Origin: Siphonobacter curvatus
GTDB taxonomy: Bacteria; Bacteroidota; Bacteroidia; Cytophagales; Spirosomataceae
Length of the DNA: 64,000 nucleotides
Assembly (NCBI RefSeq): GCF_002943425.1
Contig: NZ_PTRA01000001.1
Coordinates: forward strand, 2,728,001-2,792,000
Direction of reading: 5' to 3'
Part shown: in pieces, positions 46,047-56,282 of the stretch
Layout: every line of letters starts with the position of its first letter
Position numbering within the stretch: the stretch's first letter is position 1
The notes under the pieces: model-generated
What the model was told of the DNA's origin: nothing
Database searches by the model: none
What the model saw: the letters and a program-made list of their open reading frames with translations, nothing else
Translations under genes and position numbers: made by a program

Positions 46047-46775
46047 ATGCAACGCGATATTTTTTCTTATCTTGTTACCAATCCAACCGATCTTTCATCG
46101 GATGATGTGGCTTATCTCAAAGAATTGGTAGAACATTATCCTTTCTGTCAAACCGGGCACGTACTGCTGGCGAAAGGTTATACCGATCAGGCCGATCATA
46201 CGGATGCCCCAGCGGCTTTACGCAAAGCAGCTGCCTATTCGCTGAGCCGCAACGCCCTGCGTAAATTCATTGGAGGAGAATTTCCGGTAGCGACCACTCC
46301 TGCCGAAGAACAACGCTTACCGTTTACGCGTCGTCATCCCCGGGAAGTAGAGGAAATCGCAACGCAACACGTTCCAGTATTCGAAACCATCAATCCGGTA
46401 CAAGCACTCCGAGGCCTGGATTATTCGGAAGTACTCCTTAAAAAATCGGAAGAAAAAGCCGAAAAAGAGAAGTTTGAAACACCCGCGTATGATCAGTTGG
46501 CCATCATTGACCGCTTCATTCAAGCCGAACCCCGGATCGGTCCCTTCCGGGCTAAACCCGGTCCAAGCGACGAAGAACCCGTGGATCTGGCTCATAAACA
46601 ACAAGTCTCTACTAGTACACCCTTAACGGAAGCGTATGCCAAAGTACTGGCCCGGCAGGGAAAAACGGAGAAGGCCATCGAAATCTACGAAAAACTACAG
46701 TTGAAGTTTCCAGAAAAAAAGGCGTACTTTGCAGGTAAAATCGAGGAGCTGAGAAGTCGACTTTCCTTGTTTTAA
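46047..46775 (+). CDS. Conserved TPR-tailed protein between lptE and secG
   Basis: About 242 residues from ATG 46047; the upstream extension from 45951 looks non-coding. The N-terminus (IFSYLVTNPTDLSSDDVAYLKELVEHYPFCQTGHVLLAKGY) is helical, the middle is charged and low in complexity, and the C-terminus has a TPR-like unit (TEAYAKVLARQGKTEKAIEIYEKLQLKFPEKKAYFAGKIEEL). No signal peptide is visible. The function is not known; position suggests a link to envelope or secretion genes. Confidence 0.75.
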   Translation: MQRDIFSYLVTNPTDLSSDDVAYLKELVEHYPFCQTGHVLLAKGYTDQADHTDAPAALRKAAAYSLSRNALRKFIGGEFPVATTPAEEQRLPFTRRHPREVEEIATQHVPVFETINPVQALRGLDYSEVLLKKSEEKAEKEKFETPAYDQLAIIDRFIQAEPRIGPFRAKPGPSDEEPVDLAHKQQVSTSTPLTEAYAKVLARQGKTEKAIEIYEKLQLKFPEKKAYFAGKIEELRSRLSLF

Positions 46776-46812
46776 ATCTGAACACCATTTTCCCTTTCTA
46801 TAAAAGAACCCA

Positions 46813-47178
46813 ATGTTTACTACGTTAATTATCCTCTCCATCATTGTGGCTGCCTTATTAGTCCTGGTGGTATTGATTCAAAACCCTAAAGGCGGTGGAC
46901 TTTCACAGTTTACCGGAGCCGGTTCCCAACAACTCTTTGGCGTGAAAAAAACGGGTGATCTACTCGAACAACTCACCTGGGGGTTTGGTGGAGCCATTGC
47001 CGTATTTGCTCTGGTTTCTGTATTCTTCCTAACGGGTCAGACTGCCGGTGATGGAATGGATGATGGCTTAGGTTCGGCAGCTCCGGCGGTAACGGCTCCC
47101 GCTCCCCGTCCGGCGACGCCCGCTCCAACAACTCCTGCACAACCAGCTCCGGCTCAACCAGCACAGCCTCAGAAATAA
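46813..47178 (+). CDS. secG: Preprotein translocase subunit SecG
   Basis: 121 residues. Two membrane helices (about 3-22 and 53-75) flank the conserved cytoplasmic loop LIQNPKGGGLSQFTG, the SecG hallmark. The C-terminal 45 residues are a Pro/Ala/Thr-rich tail, longer than in E. coli. SecG assists SecYE in protein export. A terminator follows. Confidence 0.95.
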   Translation: MFTTLIILSIIVAALLVLVVLIQNPKGGGLSQFTGAGSQQLFGVKKTGDLLEQLTWGFGGAIAVFALVSVFFLTGQTAGDGMDDGLGSAAPAVTAPAPRPATPAPTTPAQPAPAQPAQPQK

Positions 47179-47191
47179 GAAATTCAAGTAT

Positions 47192-47232
47192 GAAAAACCC
47201 TCCGAACTTTCGCTCGGAGGGTTTTTCGTTTT
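47192..47232. terminator. Terminator between secG and a convergent gene
   Basis: A 14-bp stem (arms 47192-47205 and 47214-47227, core CCCTCCGA/TCGGAGGG), with T-rich tails on the plus strand and A-rich sequence before it. Confidence 0.85.
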
Positions 47233-47271
47233 TACAGCGTATGCCTTAAGCCGGAGCTTAGGTGGAGCGAA

Positions 47272-47982
47272 TTAATCTTCTACGGCCTGAGCTACTTTTT
47301 GCCGGGCTATGGGAAGCAACGTTTCATCCATGGGATAGCCCAAGGTACTTTCTACTAAATACGAGGCCGGATTGGGCAGATCCTTATTCTTTCGAACCAG
47401 TTCCATCTTGATACTTTCGAACGTCGTGGTGTAACTTTTGTTACGCGAATCGATCAGGTGAGTTTCGACCCTTCGGCTCGGTGGTGCTGTACTTTCGAAC
47501 AACTGCACCTTGTACTGATAAATCCGTAGCTCGCGGTTGATGTTCTCGTACACAAACAGATAACCCTCTTTCCGGAAAAGTGGCATAATGCCAATCGGAG
47601 CGATAGACAGGGCCTGGGTAACGTGTTGAAACAGCGTTTTACCCGTACTGAGCGTATGCTCGAGCCGAGGTATGGCGTAGCTCAGAATTTCATCTACTTC
47701 CTCCAGCGGCTGCAAGGCTTCGAATTCACTGGTGTACTTGAGTTGCCATTTTTCGCGGTCGATACCCACCAGTTTGCGGCGAATGCGGTCCGACCACTGG
47801 CTTTGCTGTTGCTGTAACGCCAGACTTTCCTGATAGTGAAGCTGTAAATCTGACAGTTCAGGGAAGAGTTTTTTTTCCTGAAAATGTTCATTGACATGTT
47901 TCAAGTAGGCCAATAACTGGTATTTTTTGTACTCAAAATCCAGTAATCCGTCAGTAATCCAGGTTTTTTGTAACTTTTTCAT
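47272..47982 (-). CDS. Uncharacterised soluble protein
   Basis: 236 residues, without a signal peptide or membrane segment. The first half is helical (HYQESLALQQQQSQWSDRIRRKLVGI). The second has beta-strands (EGYLFVYENINRELRIYQYKVQLFE and RVETHLIDSRNKSYTTTF). I recognise no family. It is monocistronic, convergent with secG and divergent from groES. Confidence 0.7.
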   Translation of the reverse strand: MKKLQKTWITDGLLDFEYKKYQLLAYLKHVNEHFQEKKLFPELSDLQLHYQESLALQQQQSQWSDRIRRKLVGIDREKWQLKYTSEFEALQPLEEVDEILSYAIPRLEHTLSTGKTLFQHVTQALSIAPIGIMPLFRKEGYLFVYENINRELRIYQYKVQLFESTAPPSRRVETHLIDSRNKSYTTTFESIKMELVRKNKDLPNPASYLVESTLGYPMDETLLPIARQKVAQAVED

Positions 47983-48217
47983 ACCCTCCTGGTTTATATT
48001 TCAATCCCCGAATCTATTCTTTTACAAGAAATTGCCAAATATTTTAACAGTAATTTCCTAAAGTCAGAGTCATTCGTTTGGTTTGCTAGGCTTTTTACAG
48101 CAATTGTCAGCAAGTCCGGTAAAATTGACAGACGATTCAGGCTGGCACAGGAATCGTAGTCAGGCTACCTAACCAGATGGTTAATCGAAAAGTTAACAAA
48201 TCTATCTCATCACTAAC

Positions 48218-48514
48218 ATGTCAGTAAACGTCAAACCTTTGGCAGACCGCGTTCTGGTAGAACCGGCTCCCGCAGAAGAAAAGACTGCGTTCGGAATTAT
48301 CATTCCCGATACCGCCAAAGAAAAACCTCAACGCGGAGTAGTAGTGGCTGTTGGCCCAGGCAAAAAAGATGAACCCCTGACGGTTAAAGAAGGCGATACC
48401 GTGCTGTACGGTAAATACTCAGGTACGGAAATCTCTTCCGACGGAAAAGATTACCTCATCATGCGGGAATCAGACATCCTGGCGGTACTTACTGAAGCAG
48501 CGGTTGTTGCTTAA
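48218..48514 (+). CDS. groES: Co-chaperonin GroES
   Basis: 98 residues. The family N-terminus [18 protein letters not shown] is followed by the mobile loop ([14 protein letters not shown]), [10 protein letters not shown] and [14 protein letters not shown]. It caps GroEL, and groEL follows 64 nt downstream. No CIRCE repeat was seen in the 235-bp upstream region. Confidence 0.98.
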   Translation: MSVNVKPLADRVLVEPAPAEEKTAFGIIIPDTAKEKPQRGVVVAVGPGKKDEPLTVKEGDTVLYGKYSGTEISSDGKDYLIMRESDILAVLTEAAVVA

Positions 48515-48566
48515 TTTCCTTTTACATTCCAACGTGAACCTTGATTCACACTACAACACATTATAA

Positions 48567-50204
<1,638 letters not shown>

Positions 50205-50221
50205 TTCATAGATCATTCTCT

Positions 50222-50253
50222 AAAAGCCTCTCCGATGAATCGGAGAGGCTTTT
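50222..50253 (+). terminator. Terminator after groEL
   Basis: A stem with core GCCTCTCCGAT and ATCGGAGAGGC, ending in seven T. Confidence 0.85.
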
Positions 50254-50450
50254 TTTATGGCTTTCGGGAACGAACGTTACCCTCTGCTATTACGGGCGAT
50301 TGGGTCTCCCCGACTGATGCAAGTTTCCAAACTTGTACCTAATAATTAGGCAGATTCTTACCTGCTTTCATCGCTTAAACTAATCACCGAAATTGGAAAC
50401 TGCCGGATGATGGTTACAGACTTTGTAAACCTGTAGGTTCCTAACTTAAA
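50254..50450. other. Non-coding spacer between groEL and the GH13 gene
   Basis: About 200 bp of the 311-bp convergent gap that is neither terminator. I see no gene. A weak inverted repeat, CAAGTTT/AAACTTG, lies around 50320-50335. Nothing else stands out. Confidence 0.4.
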
Positions 50451-50495
50451 GGATATAGAAAAGGCTTCTCAAATAGAGAAGCCTTTTCTATATCC
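50451..50495. terminator. Bidirectional terminator with a 20-bp perfect stem
   Basis: Arms 50451-50470 and 50476-50495 are exact complements over 20 bp around a 5-nt loop (AAATA). It lies just beyond the GH13 stop on the minus strand. Confidence 0.85.
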
Positions 50496-50515
50496 TTCCG
50501 TTTCTTCCGTTTACC

Positions 50516-52237
50516 CTAGTTCAATCGGAACCACTGGAAACCGTAGCCTTCCATAGCCAGCGAATACGAACCCTCGGCAACGGGTTTAACCGTTTTTTCA
50601 TTGAGTAAGTCTTGCAAAGACTTGCCTTTCCATTCAGCCATTCGCAGTTGAATGTTCTGTTTTTCCTTGCTGAAATTGTGGGCGACGACTATTGATTTAT
50701 CTTTCCATTTGTACTGCATCACCAGTACCGTAGACGTCGTAGCGGGAAGAATGGTCCATTCGCCCCAGCCAATCTCCGGACATTGGCTACGAATTTTGAT
50801 GAACTTCTTGATGGTATTCAGTAGTGATTTCTGGTCCTTTTCCTGCGTCGCTACGTTCACTTTCTGGTACGCATAATCCCCCTGACTGATGACGGGATGA
50901 AAGGTTTTGGCAGCCGTAGAGAAGCCCGCGTTTTTCTGCGTATTCCACTGCATGGGCGTGCGTACCGAGTTACGTTCTTTCAGGCTCAGATCATCGCCCA
51001 TACCAATCTCTTCCCCATAGCGTAAGCTTGGCGTACCCGGCAAGGCAAATAGTAAACTATAGGCCAGATCAATTTGCTTCCGGTTACCCAACATCGGAGC
51101 CAGCCGGCGACGGATACCCCGATCGTACAAACGCATGTTTTCTTTCGGGCCGAATTTGGAATACACTTCTTCCCGGGCTTCGTTGCTCAGTCGGCCCAGG
51201 TCAATTTCGTCGTGATTACGCAGGAACCAGGCCCATTGATTGGCGGGTGAATGATCGCGGGTTTCGATCAGGGCTTTCTTGAACGTTTCGATATTTTCGG
51301 AAGCCAGAGCCGAGAACAGGTACTGATTTCCGTAGAAGTTGAACATCATCTGGATTCCCTCGCCGTATTTACCCAGAAATTTATCCGTTTCCTTAGGATC
51401 AACATTAGCTTCGCCCAATACCGCAGCATCGGCTTTGTGCCATTGGATGAATTGCCGCAGGCCATAGAGCAGATCAAATTGCAACATGGGATTTTTCATG
51501 CCGCTCTGAGGGATTTCCATGTAAAAAGGCACCGCATCTAATCGGAATCCGGAAATGCCGAAATCCAGCCAGTACTTGACAATTTTGCGAATCTCTACTT
51601 CGACGTCTGGATTCTGGGCGTTCAGATCGGGTTGAAAATCGTAAAAGCGGTGGAAGTAGTACTCCTGAGCCAAGGAATCGTAGGTCCAGGTTTCCTTTTG
51701 TACCCCGGGAAAGACCATACCTTCATCAGCATCCTGGGGCCGTTCTTTACTCCAGACATACCAGGAGCGATACGGTGAGTTTTTGTCTTTACGGGCTGCC
51801 TGATACCAGGGGTGTTGATTAGACGTATGGTTAATCACCAGGTCAATGATCACCCGCATGTCGCGTTTTTTACATTCCTCGACCAATTGCTTGAAATCGG
51901 CTTCGGTTCCGACGCGGGGATCGACCTTGTAGAAATCCGCTATATCATACCCATCGTCTTCCAGGGGAGACGGATGAAAAGGCGATAGCCAGATTACGGT
52001 TATGCCGAGGTCTTTCAGGTAATCCAGTTGCTGAATTAATCCTTTGAAATCGCCCATGCCATCCCCGTCGGAATCTTTGAAGACTTTTACGTCGAGGTTA
52101 TAGATCAGGGCCCGCTTGTACCAGATTTCTTCGACAAAATCCGTCGGAATGGGTGCTGGTGGGGCGGTTGGTGCTTCGGTCTGGGCGAAAGAGAGCTGGG
52201 TACTTAGGCAAGCTAGAAAAATAAGCCATTTCTTCAT
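50516..52237 (-). CDS. Exported trehalose-synthase-like GH13 enzyme
   Basis: 573 residues with a signal peptide (about 1-19, ending SFAQ). The sequence follows trehalose synthase (maltose alpha-glucosyltransferase): WYKRALIYNLDVKVF, GDGMGDFKGL, WLSPFHPSPLEDDGYDIADF, DLVINHTS (132-139), YYFHRFYDFQPDLN, nucleophile Asp234 in FRLDAVP, acid/base Glu276 in LGEANV, and Asp343 in RNHDE. The triad is complete. TreS is normally cytoplasmic, so the signal peptide is unusual; an exported alpha-glucosidase or amylase-like role is equally possible. It is monocistronic, with a strong terminator. Confidence 0.85.
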   Translation of the reverse strand: MKKWLIFLACLSTQLSFAQTEAPTAPPAPIPTDFVEEIWYKRALIYNLDVKVFKDSDGDGMGDFKGLIQQLDYLKDLGITVIWLSPFHPSPLEDDGYDIADFYKVDPRVGTEADFKQLVEECKKRDMRVIIDLVINHTSNQHPWYQAARKDKNSPYRSWYVWSKERPQDADEGMVFPGVQKETWTYDSLAQEYYFHRFYDFQPDLNAQNPDVEVEIRKIVKYWLDFGISGFRLDAVPFYMEIPQSGMKNPMLQFDLLYGLRQFIQWHKADAAVLGEANVDPKETDKFLGKYGEGIQMMFNFYGNQYLFSALASENIETFKKALIETRDHSPANQWAWFLRNHDEIDLGRLSNEAREEVYSKFGPKENMRLYDRGIRRRLAPMLGNRKQIDLAYSLLFALPGTPSLRYGEEIGMGDDLSLKERNSVRTPMQWNTQKNAGFSTAAKTFHPVISQGDYAYQKVNVATQEKDQKSLLNTIKKFIKIRSQCPEIGWGEWTILPATTSTVLVMQYKWKDKSIVVAHNFSKEKQNIQLRMAEWKGKSLQDLLNEKTVKPVAEGSYSLAMEGYGFQWFRLN

Positions 52238-52404
52238 ACAGCGATGTAAATAGGGTTGATTATACGTTATGGCTTTCTATTTAAAAAAATGATACGAAGC
52301 ATTTTTTGCCCGTAAGTCTCCCCAAGTCTTGAAAATGAATGCTTTGGTCGTAATCTGGACGAGGGCATTTGGCAGAACTTTGGGGTTTCCTTTTCTTTGA
52401 TTAC

Positions 52405-54141
52405 ATGAAACGTTTTTTCCTCCTGCTGACCATCGCACTACGTATGCAAGCCGCTTTTGCCCAAGATCTGGAAACGATTTTTGAACGAACCAAAGGAGCC
52501 GAAACTCCCACCTATGAGCAGGGAATGGCCTATTTCCGCCAACTGGATCAGCAATTCCCGCAGGTACAGATGCGTACCATGGGGCTGACCGACGCAGGCG
52601 AGCCGTTGCATTTATTAGTCATTTCAAAGGATAAAAACTTTGATCTGGTCCAGCAGCGAAAAAAAGGTAAGGCTATCTTTCTCATTGATAACGCCATTCA
52701 TCCCGGCGAACCCGATGGCGTAGATGCCTGTCAAATGCTTTTGCGAAACCTGCTCACTAGCAAAGACGGCCTCCAATTGCCCGATAACGTCGTACTCTGC
52801 GTCATTCCTTTTTATAACATCGACGGAGCACTGAACCGTAATTCGACAAGTCGGGTGAACCAGAATGGCCCAAATTCCTACGGTTTTCGGGCGAATGGAC
52901 AGAACTACGATCTCAACCGCGATTTCGTGAAAGCCGACAGCCGCAATGCGATGGCCTTTGCTGAACTATTCCATCTGGTTGATCCTGACGTTTTTGTCGA
53001 TACGCACGTGAGCAACGGAGCCGATTACCAGCACGTAATGACGCTCATCGCTACGCAACACAGCAAACTAGGCGGTGGTCTGGGGCCGTTCTTGCACACG
53101 AAAATGGAGCCCTACCTATACGAGCAGATGAAAACCAAAGGTTATCCGATGACCCCCTACGTGACCAACTTTGGACCGAATGTGACGAAGGAAGGATTTA
53201 GCGGTTTCATTGACTATCCCCGCTATTCCACAGGTTTTGCGGCGATGTTCCAGACGCTTGGCTTCATGCCTGAAACGCACATGCTGAAGTCGTACGAGCA
53301 ACGCGTGAAATCGACCTATGCATTACTAAAAATCTATCTGGAATTTACGGTAACGAATGCTCAGGAAATCATGCGTTTACGAAAGGCCGACCGGGAAGCC
53401 GTTCGAACGCAGCAGGAGTTTCCACTGGCCTGGAAAAAGGACGAAAGCCGCTCCCGGCCTATTGAATTTCTGGGTTACGAGCACGGGTACAAACCTAGTG
53501 ACGTATCCGGGCAACCGCGATTGTACTACGACCGCAGCAAGCCGTTTCAGATGAGCGTTCCGTATTATGACTACTTCGTGCCGACGCTGACCGTGAAGAA
53601 ACCGAAAGCCTACCTCATTCCGCAGGCCTGGTGGCCCGTGATCGAACGGCTGAAAGCGAACCACGTAGTCATGAAACGACTCGACCAGGACACCACGCTG
53701 AGCGTAGAAGCGTACCGGATTGAATCGTACCAGACCTCACCCCGCCCCTACGAAGGGCATTACCCCCATTCGGATGTGAAGGTGAGCACGCATACGCAGA
53801 CGATTCATTTCCGCAAAGGCGATTATTACGTGGAATGCAATCAGGATAAGAACCGCTATCTGGTGGAGACGCTGGAACCAACGAGTCCGGAAGGTTTTTT
53901 TGCCTGGAATTTCTTTGATTCCATCTTACAGCAAAAGGAAGGCTTTTCGGATTATGTATTCGAAGATCTAGCGGCTGAATTTCTGAGAAGCCACCCGGAA
54001 GCCCGGCAAAAGCTGGAGGAAAAACGGGCTCAGGATCCTGCTTTCGCTAAAAATGGTCGGGCTCAACTGGACTTCGTCCATAAACTTTCGCCGTATTATG
54101 AACCCGAACATATGCGATATCCAGTATTTCGGATTTTGTAG
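52405..54141 (+). CDS. Secreted M14-family zinc carboxypeptidase
   Basis: 578 residues from ATG 52405, whose first 19 residues form a clear signal peptide ending AFAQ; a longer start at 52369 would hide it. The M14 domain has zinc ligands in NAIHPGEPDG (His99, Glu102) and DTHVSNG (His201), the substrate-side DLNRDF, and a later PETHMLKSY likely to contain the catalytic glutamate. The C-terminal 230 residues are less conserved. It probably cleaves peptides or cell-wall peptides in the periplasm. Confidence 0.87.
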   Translation: MKRFFLLLTIALRMQAAFAQDLETIFERTKGAETPTYEQGMAYFRQLDQQFPQVQMRTMGLTDAGEPLHLLVISKDKNFDLVQQRKKGKAIFLIDNAIHPGEPDGVDACQMLLRNLLTSKDGLQLPDNVVLCVIPFYNIDGALNRNSTSRVNQNGPNSYGFRANGQNYDLNRDFVKADSRNAMAFAELFHLVDPDVFVDTHVSNGADYQHVMTLIATQHSKLGGGLGPFLHTKMEPYLYEQMKTKGYPMTPYVTNFGPNVTKEGFSGFIDYPRYSTGFAAMFQTLGFMPETHMLKSYEQRVKSTYALLKIYLEFTVTNAQEIMRLRKADREAVRTQQEFPLAWKKDESRSRPIEFLGYEHGYKPSDVSGQPRLYYDRSKPFQMSVPYYDYFVPTLTVKKPKAYLIPQAWWPVIERLKANHVVMKRLDQDTTLSVEAYRIESYQTSPRPYEGHYPHSDVKVSTHTQTIHFRKGDYYVECNQDKNRYLVETLEPTSPEGFFAWNFFDSILQQKEGFSDYVFEDLAAEFLRSHPEARQKLEEKRAQDPAFAKNGRAQLDFVHKLSPYYEPEHMRYPVFRIL

Positions 54142-54177
54142 AAAAAGGACTTTGTTTACCGCATTTCTAATGCTCAT

Positions 54178-54210
54178 AAAACCGGACTTTCGCGTCCGGT
54201 TTTGTTTTTT
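54178..54210 (+). terminator. Terminator after the M14 peptidase
   Basis: A 10-bp stem (AAAACCGGAC paired with GTCCGGTTTT), with loop TTTCGC, followed by further T. Confidence 0.8.
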
Positions 54211-54272
54211 TCAGGTCGCTTGCATGAAATTTGTGCAGTAATTTTCATCTTTTCACGTATCACTTACCGCCT

Positions 54273-55130
54273 ATGTCTTTCATGTCAGGACTCAAGTACG
54301 CCGCCGTTTTTCTGTTGACTTTTGCTGTTGCCCCGCTGGCTCATGCGTTCATGGTTTCTGATTCGTTACGATTACGGGAAGAAGTTCAAACCGATACCCT
54401 ACCGCCGGGCGTTGAAAATTTTCCGAGCCTAATTCAGGTAACTCGCCCACCCGCCGATACGCTCAAACACTTTACCTACGCTATTACCCTGGGCGGTGAT
54501 TACCGAAGCGGCAACGTGCAGCGGAGTTTGTATACGCTGGTCACGTCGTTTGATTACTTTAATCCCAAATCTATTCTGGGTTTGTATACGTCCCCCCGGT
54601 ATACCTATGGTACCATTAACAAGGAATTGCAGGAACGGGAGCTGTTTGTGGATCTAAACGCTACCTTATGGTACAATCAGCACGACGTCTATCTGATGGG
54701 CTTTGGGGTACACGAGGAAAGTAACCTTCGACAGATTTCTAATCGCTGGTACGGAGGAGCGGGTTTTGGCTGGCGAATTTTGGGTGGACGTAAGGTGCCC
54801 AATACGCTGGTAAAAATCTCCATGACGAATGCGATTATTTTCGAATACACAGACTTTCTAAACGCTGAAGATGTTCGAGTGATTCGTAATTCTACCCGTA
54901 TTCGGGTTGGTCTTACCAAAGATAAACTCGCCTTCAATAGTACCGTCTTCGTACAGCCCGCTTTGAACATGGCCAACCTCCGCTGGAGTTCGCTGAGTAC
55001 GCTGGCTTATGCATTAGGCAAACGACTGGCTCTTTCGCTAACTGCAGATCATACTTATGAAAGTGTTGTACTACCGGGCAAGAAACGTACGGATTTTCAC
55101 TGGGCGATTGGGTTGACGTTTAAGAATTGA
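54273..55130 (+). CDS. DUF481-like outer-membrane beta-barrel protein
   Basis: About 285 residues from ATG 54273 (a second ATG at 54282 is possible). The signal peptide ends near AHAF. The mature part is built of alternating strands (YAITLGGDYRSGNVQRSLYTLVTSFDYF, LGLYTSPRYTYGTI, DVYLMGFGVHEESN, WYGGAGFGWRIL) and finishes FHWAIGLTFKN, typical of DUF481-type beta-barrels. The ligand or role is unknown. Confidence 0.7.
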   Translation: MSFMSGLKYAAVFLLTFAVAPLAHAFMVSDSLRLREEVQTDTLPPGVENFPSLIQVTRPPADTLKHFTYAITLGGDYRSGNVQRSLYTLVTSFDYFNPKSILGLYTSPRYTYGTINKELQERELFVDLNATLWYNQHDVYLMGFGVHEESNLRQISNRWYGGAGFGWRILGGRKVPNTLVKISMTNAIIFEYTDFLNAEDVRVIRNSTRIRVGLTKDKLAFNSTVFVQPALNMANLRWSSLSTLAYALGKRLALSLTADHTYESVVLPGKKRTDFHWAIGLTFKN

Positions 55131-55159
55131 CGAACTAGTGAAGAGTTATTTATAATTAT

Positions 55160-55191
55160 ATCCCCAAGAAAGGCAGGTTTCTTGGGGATAC
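55160..55191 (+). terminator. Hairpin after the beta-barrel gene
   Basis: A 13-bp stem (TATCCCCAAGAAA with TTTCTTGGGGATA, loop GGCAG) without a strong T-run. It is a probable terminator or the edge of the adjacent repeat-like block. Confidence 0.5.
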
Positions 55192-55194
55192 AGG

Positions 55195-55336
55195 TTTCCC
55201 CGCATTGCATACGGGGCTATGCGTATTGAACTCCCTCGGGGTTGGCCACTAGGGAGGCCAGAACTACTGGTGCTCGTTTCTAACCGCTTTGTTTCTACGA
55301 ACACTCATCAAACCTTTCCTTGAAAACCAGGCTAAC
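55195..55336. repeat. Palindrome-rich repeat-like block
   Basis: Between the beta-barrel gene and the LolD-like gene lie close-packed short inverted repeats: CCCCG...CGGGG (55197-55217), CTCCCT with AGGGAG, and overlapping TGGCC/GGCCA. The density suggests a dispersed repeat family, which I cannot confirm without the rest of the genome. No gene is evident. Confidence 0.45.
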
Positions 55337-55990
55337 TTACTCTGAGACAATCCGACCGTCCAGCATTTCCAGCTTGCGATCAGCCATTTGAGCGAGTTCT
55401 TCGTTATGCGTGACCAGTACGAAGGTCTGGTTGAGTTCATCCCGCAACTGAAAAAACAACTCGTGCAGTTCCCGGGCGTTGCGGGAATCCAGATTGCCGG
55501 AGGGCTCATCCGCGAAAATTACGGCGGGCGAATTAATCAGGGCTCTAGCCACGGCCACCCGCTGTTGCTCACCCCCGGAAAGCTGACTGGGATAATGTTT
55601 TTCCCGATGCGAAAGACCCAGTTTCCCCAGTAGCATCTGGGCTCGCTCTTCCGTTTGCTGCGTTTTACCGCCAATCCAAGCCGGAATGCAAACATTTTCC
55701 AAGGCCGTAAATTCGGGTAACAGGTTATGAAACTGGAAGATAAAGCCAATGCGTCGGTTTCGAAACTCGGCCAGGGCTTTGTCTTTCAAACTACTAATCT
55801 CCTGTCCATCCAGAAAAATCTGACCGGAGTCGGGTCGGTCAAGCGTTCCCAATAAATGCAACAAGGTACTTTTGCCCGCTCCCGAGGCACCTACAATGGA
55901 TACGATTTCACCGGGCTGGATTTGTAAGTCGATTCCTTTGAGTACGGGCAGGGCACCGTATGATTTAACGAGTTGACGAGCTTCGAGCAT
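55337..55990 (-). CDS. LolD-like ABC transporter ATPase
   Basis: 217 residues of the LolD/MacB ATPase type: Walker [11 protein letters not shown]-loop [17 protein letters not shown], signature [15 protein letters not shown], Walker [13 protein letters not shown] and a switch His in VTHNEEL. LolCDE moves lipoproteins from the inner membrane to LolA. No permease gene is adjacent, so a general MacB-type role is not excluded. Confidence 0.9.
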   Translation of the reverse strand: MLEARQLVKSYGALPVLKGIDLQIQPGEIVSIVGASGAGKSTLLHLLGTLDRPDSGQIFLDGQEISSLKDKALAEFRNRRIGFIFQFHNLLPEFTALENVCIPAWIGGKTQQTEERAQMLLGKLGLSHREKHYPSQLSGGEQQRVAVARALINSPAVIFADEPSGNLDSRNARELHELFFQLRDELNQTFVLVTHNEELAQMADRKLEMLDGRIVSE

Positions 55991-56182
55991 GAATGTTGAA
56001 TCCTAAACTTTTGTTGAACGGAGGGTCTGTGGCTTTTTGCCGTCCTTCTCTTTCCGCATTGCTATTCCGATGGGCCGAAATTCTTATCCCTTCCCAGAGC
56101 GAACAAGACCCTTATTACAATCTGTTTATCAAGGCCTTATCGCTCTTACCCCCTTCTACTCCATCGGTCTTAGCTATATTTT

Positions 56183-56210
56183 GTTGAGCAAAGTTCCTAA
56201 ACTTTGTCAA
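56183..56210. promoter_or_regulatory. Inverted-repeat operator candidate upstream of sucC
   Basis: TTGAGCAAAGTT and AACTTTGTCAA form an 11-bp inverted repeat with a one-base bulge, about 70 nt before sucC. A near -7 element (TATATTTTG) overlaps its left side. It may be a regulator site on the sucC promoter. Confidence 0.4.
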
Positions 56211-56282
56211 ACATAACTCAAAGACTTTATTGATTTCTCCCTAATTTTCGGGCCGTAAAGTGAAACCTCACTCAACTTCCTA

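Noticed and set aside
48125-48160. TTGACA and TGGCAC motifs upstream of groES, suggesting sigma-70-like or sigma-54 promoters
   Set aside because: No TATAAT-like element follows TTGACA at 17 nt, and the sequence after TGGCAC lacks the GC of a sigma-54 -12 element.
47983-48217. Possible CIRCE heat-shock operator before groES
   Set aside because: No TTAGCACTC-N9-GAGTGCTAA repeat or near match was found.
55993-56187. 64-residue frame upstream of sucC
   Set aside because: No recognisable features, and it extends into the sucC promoter region; more likely chance.
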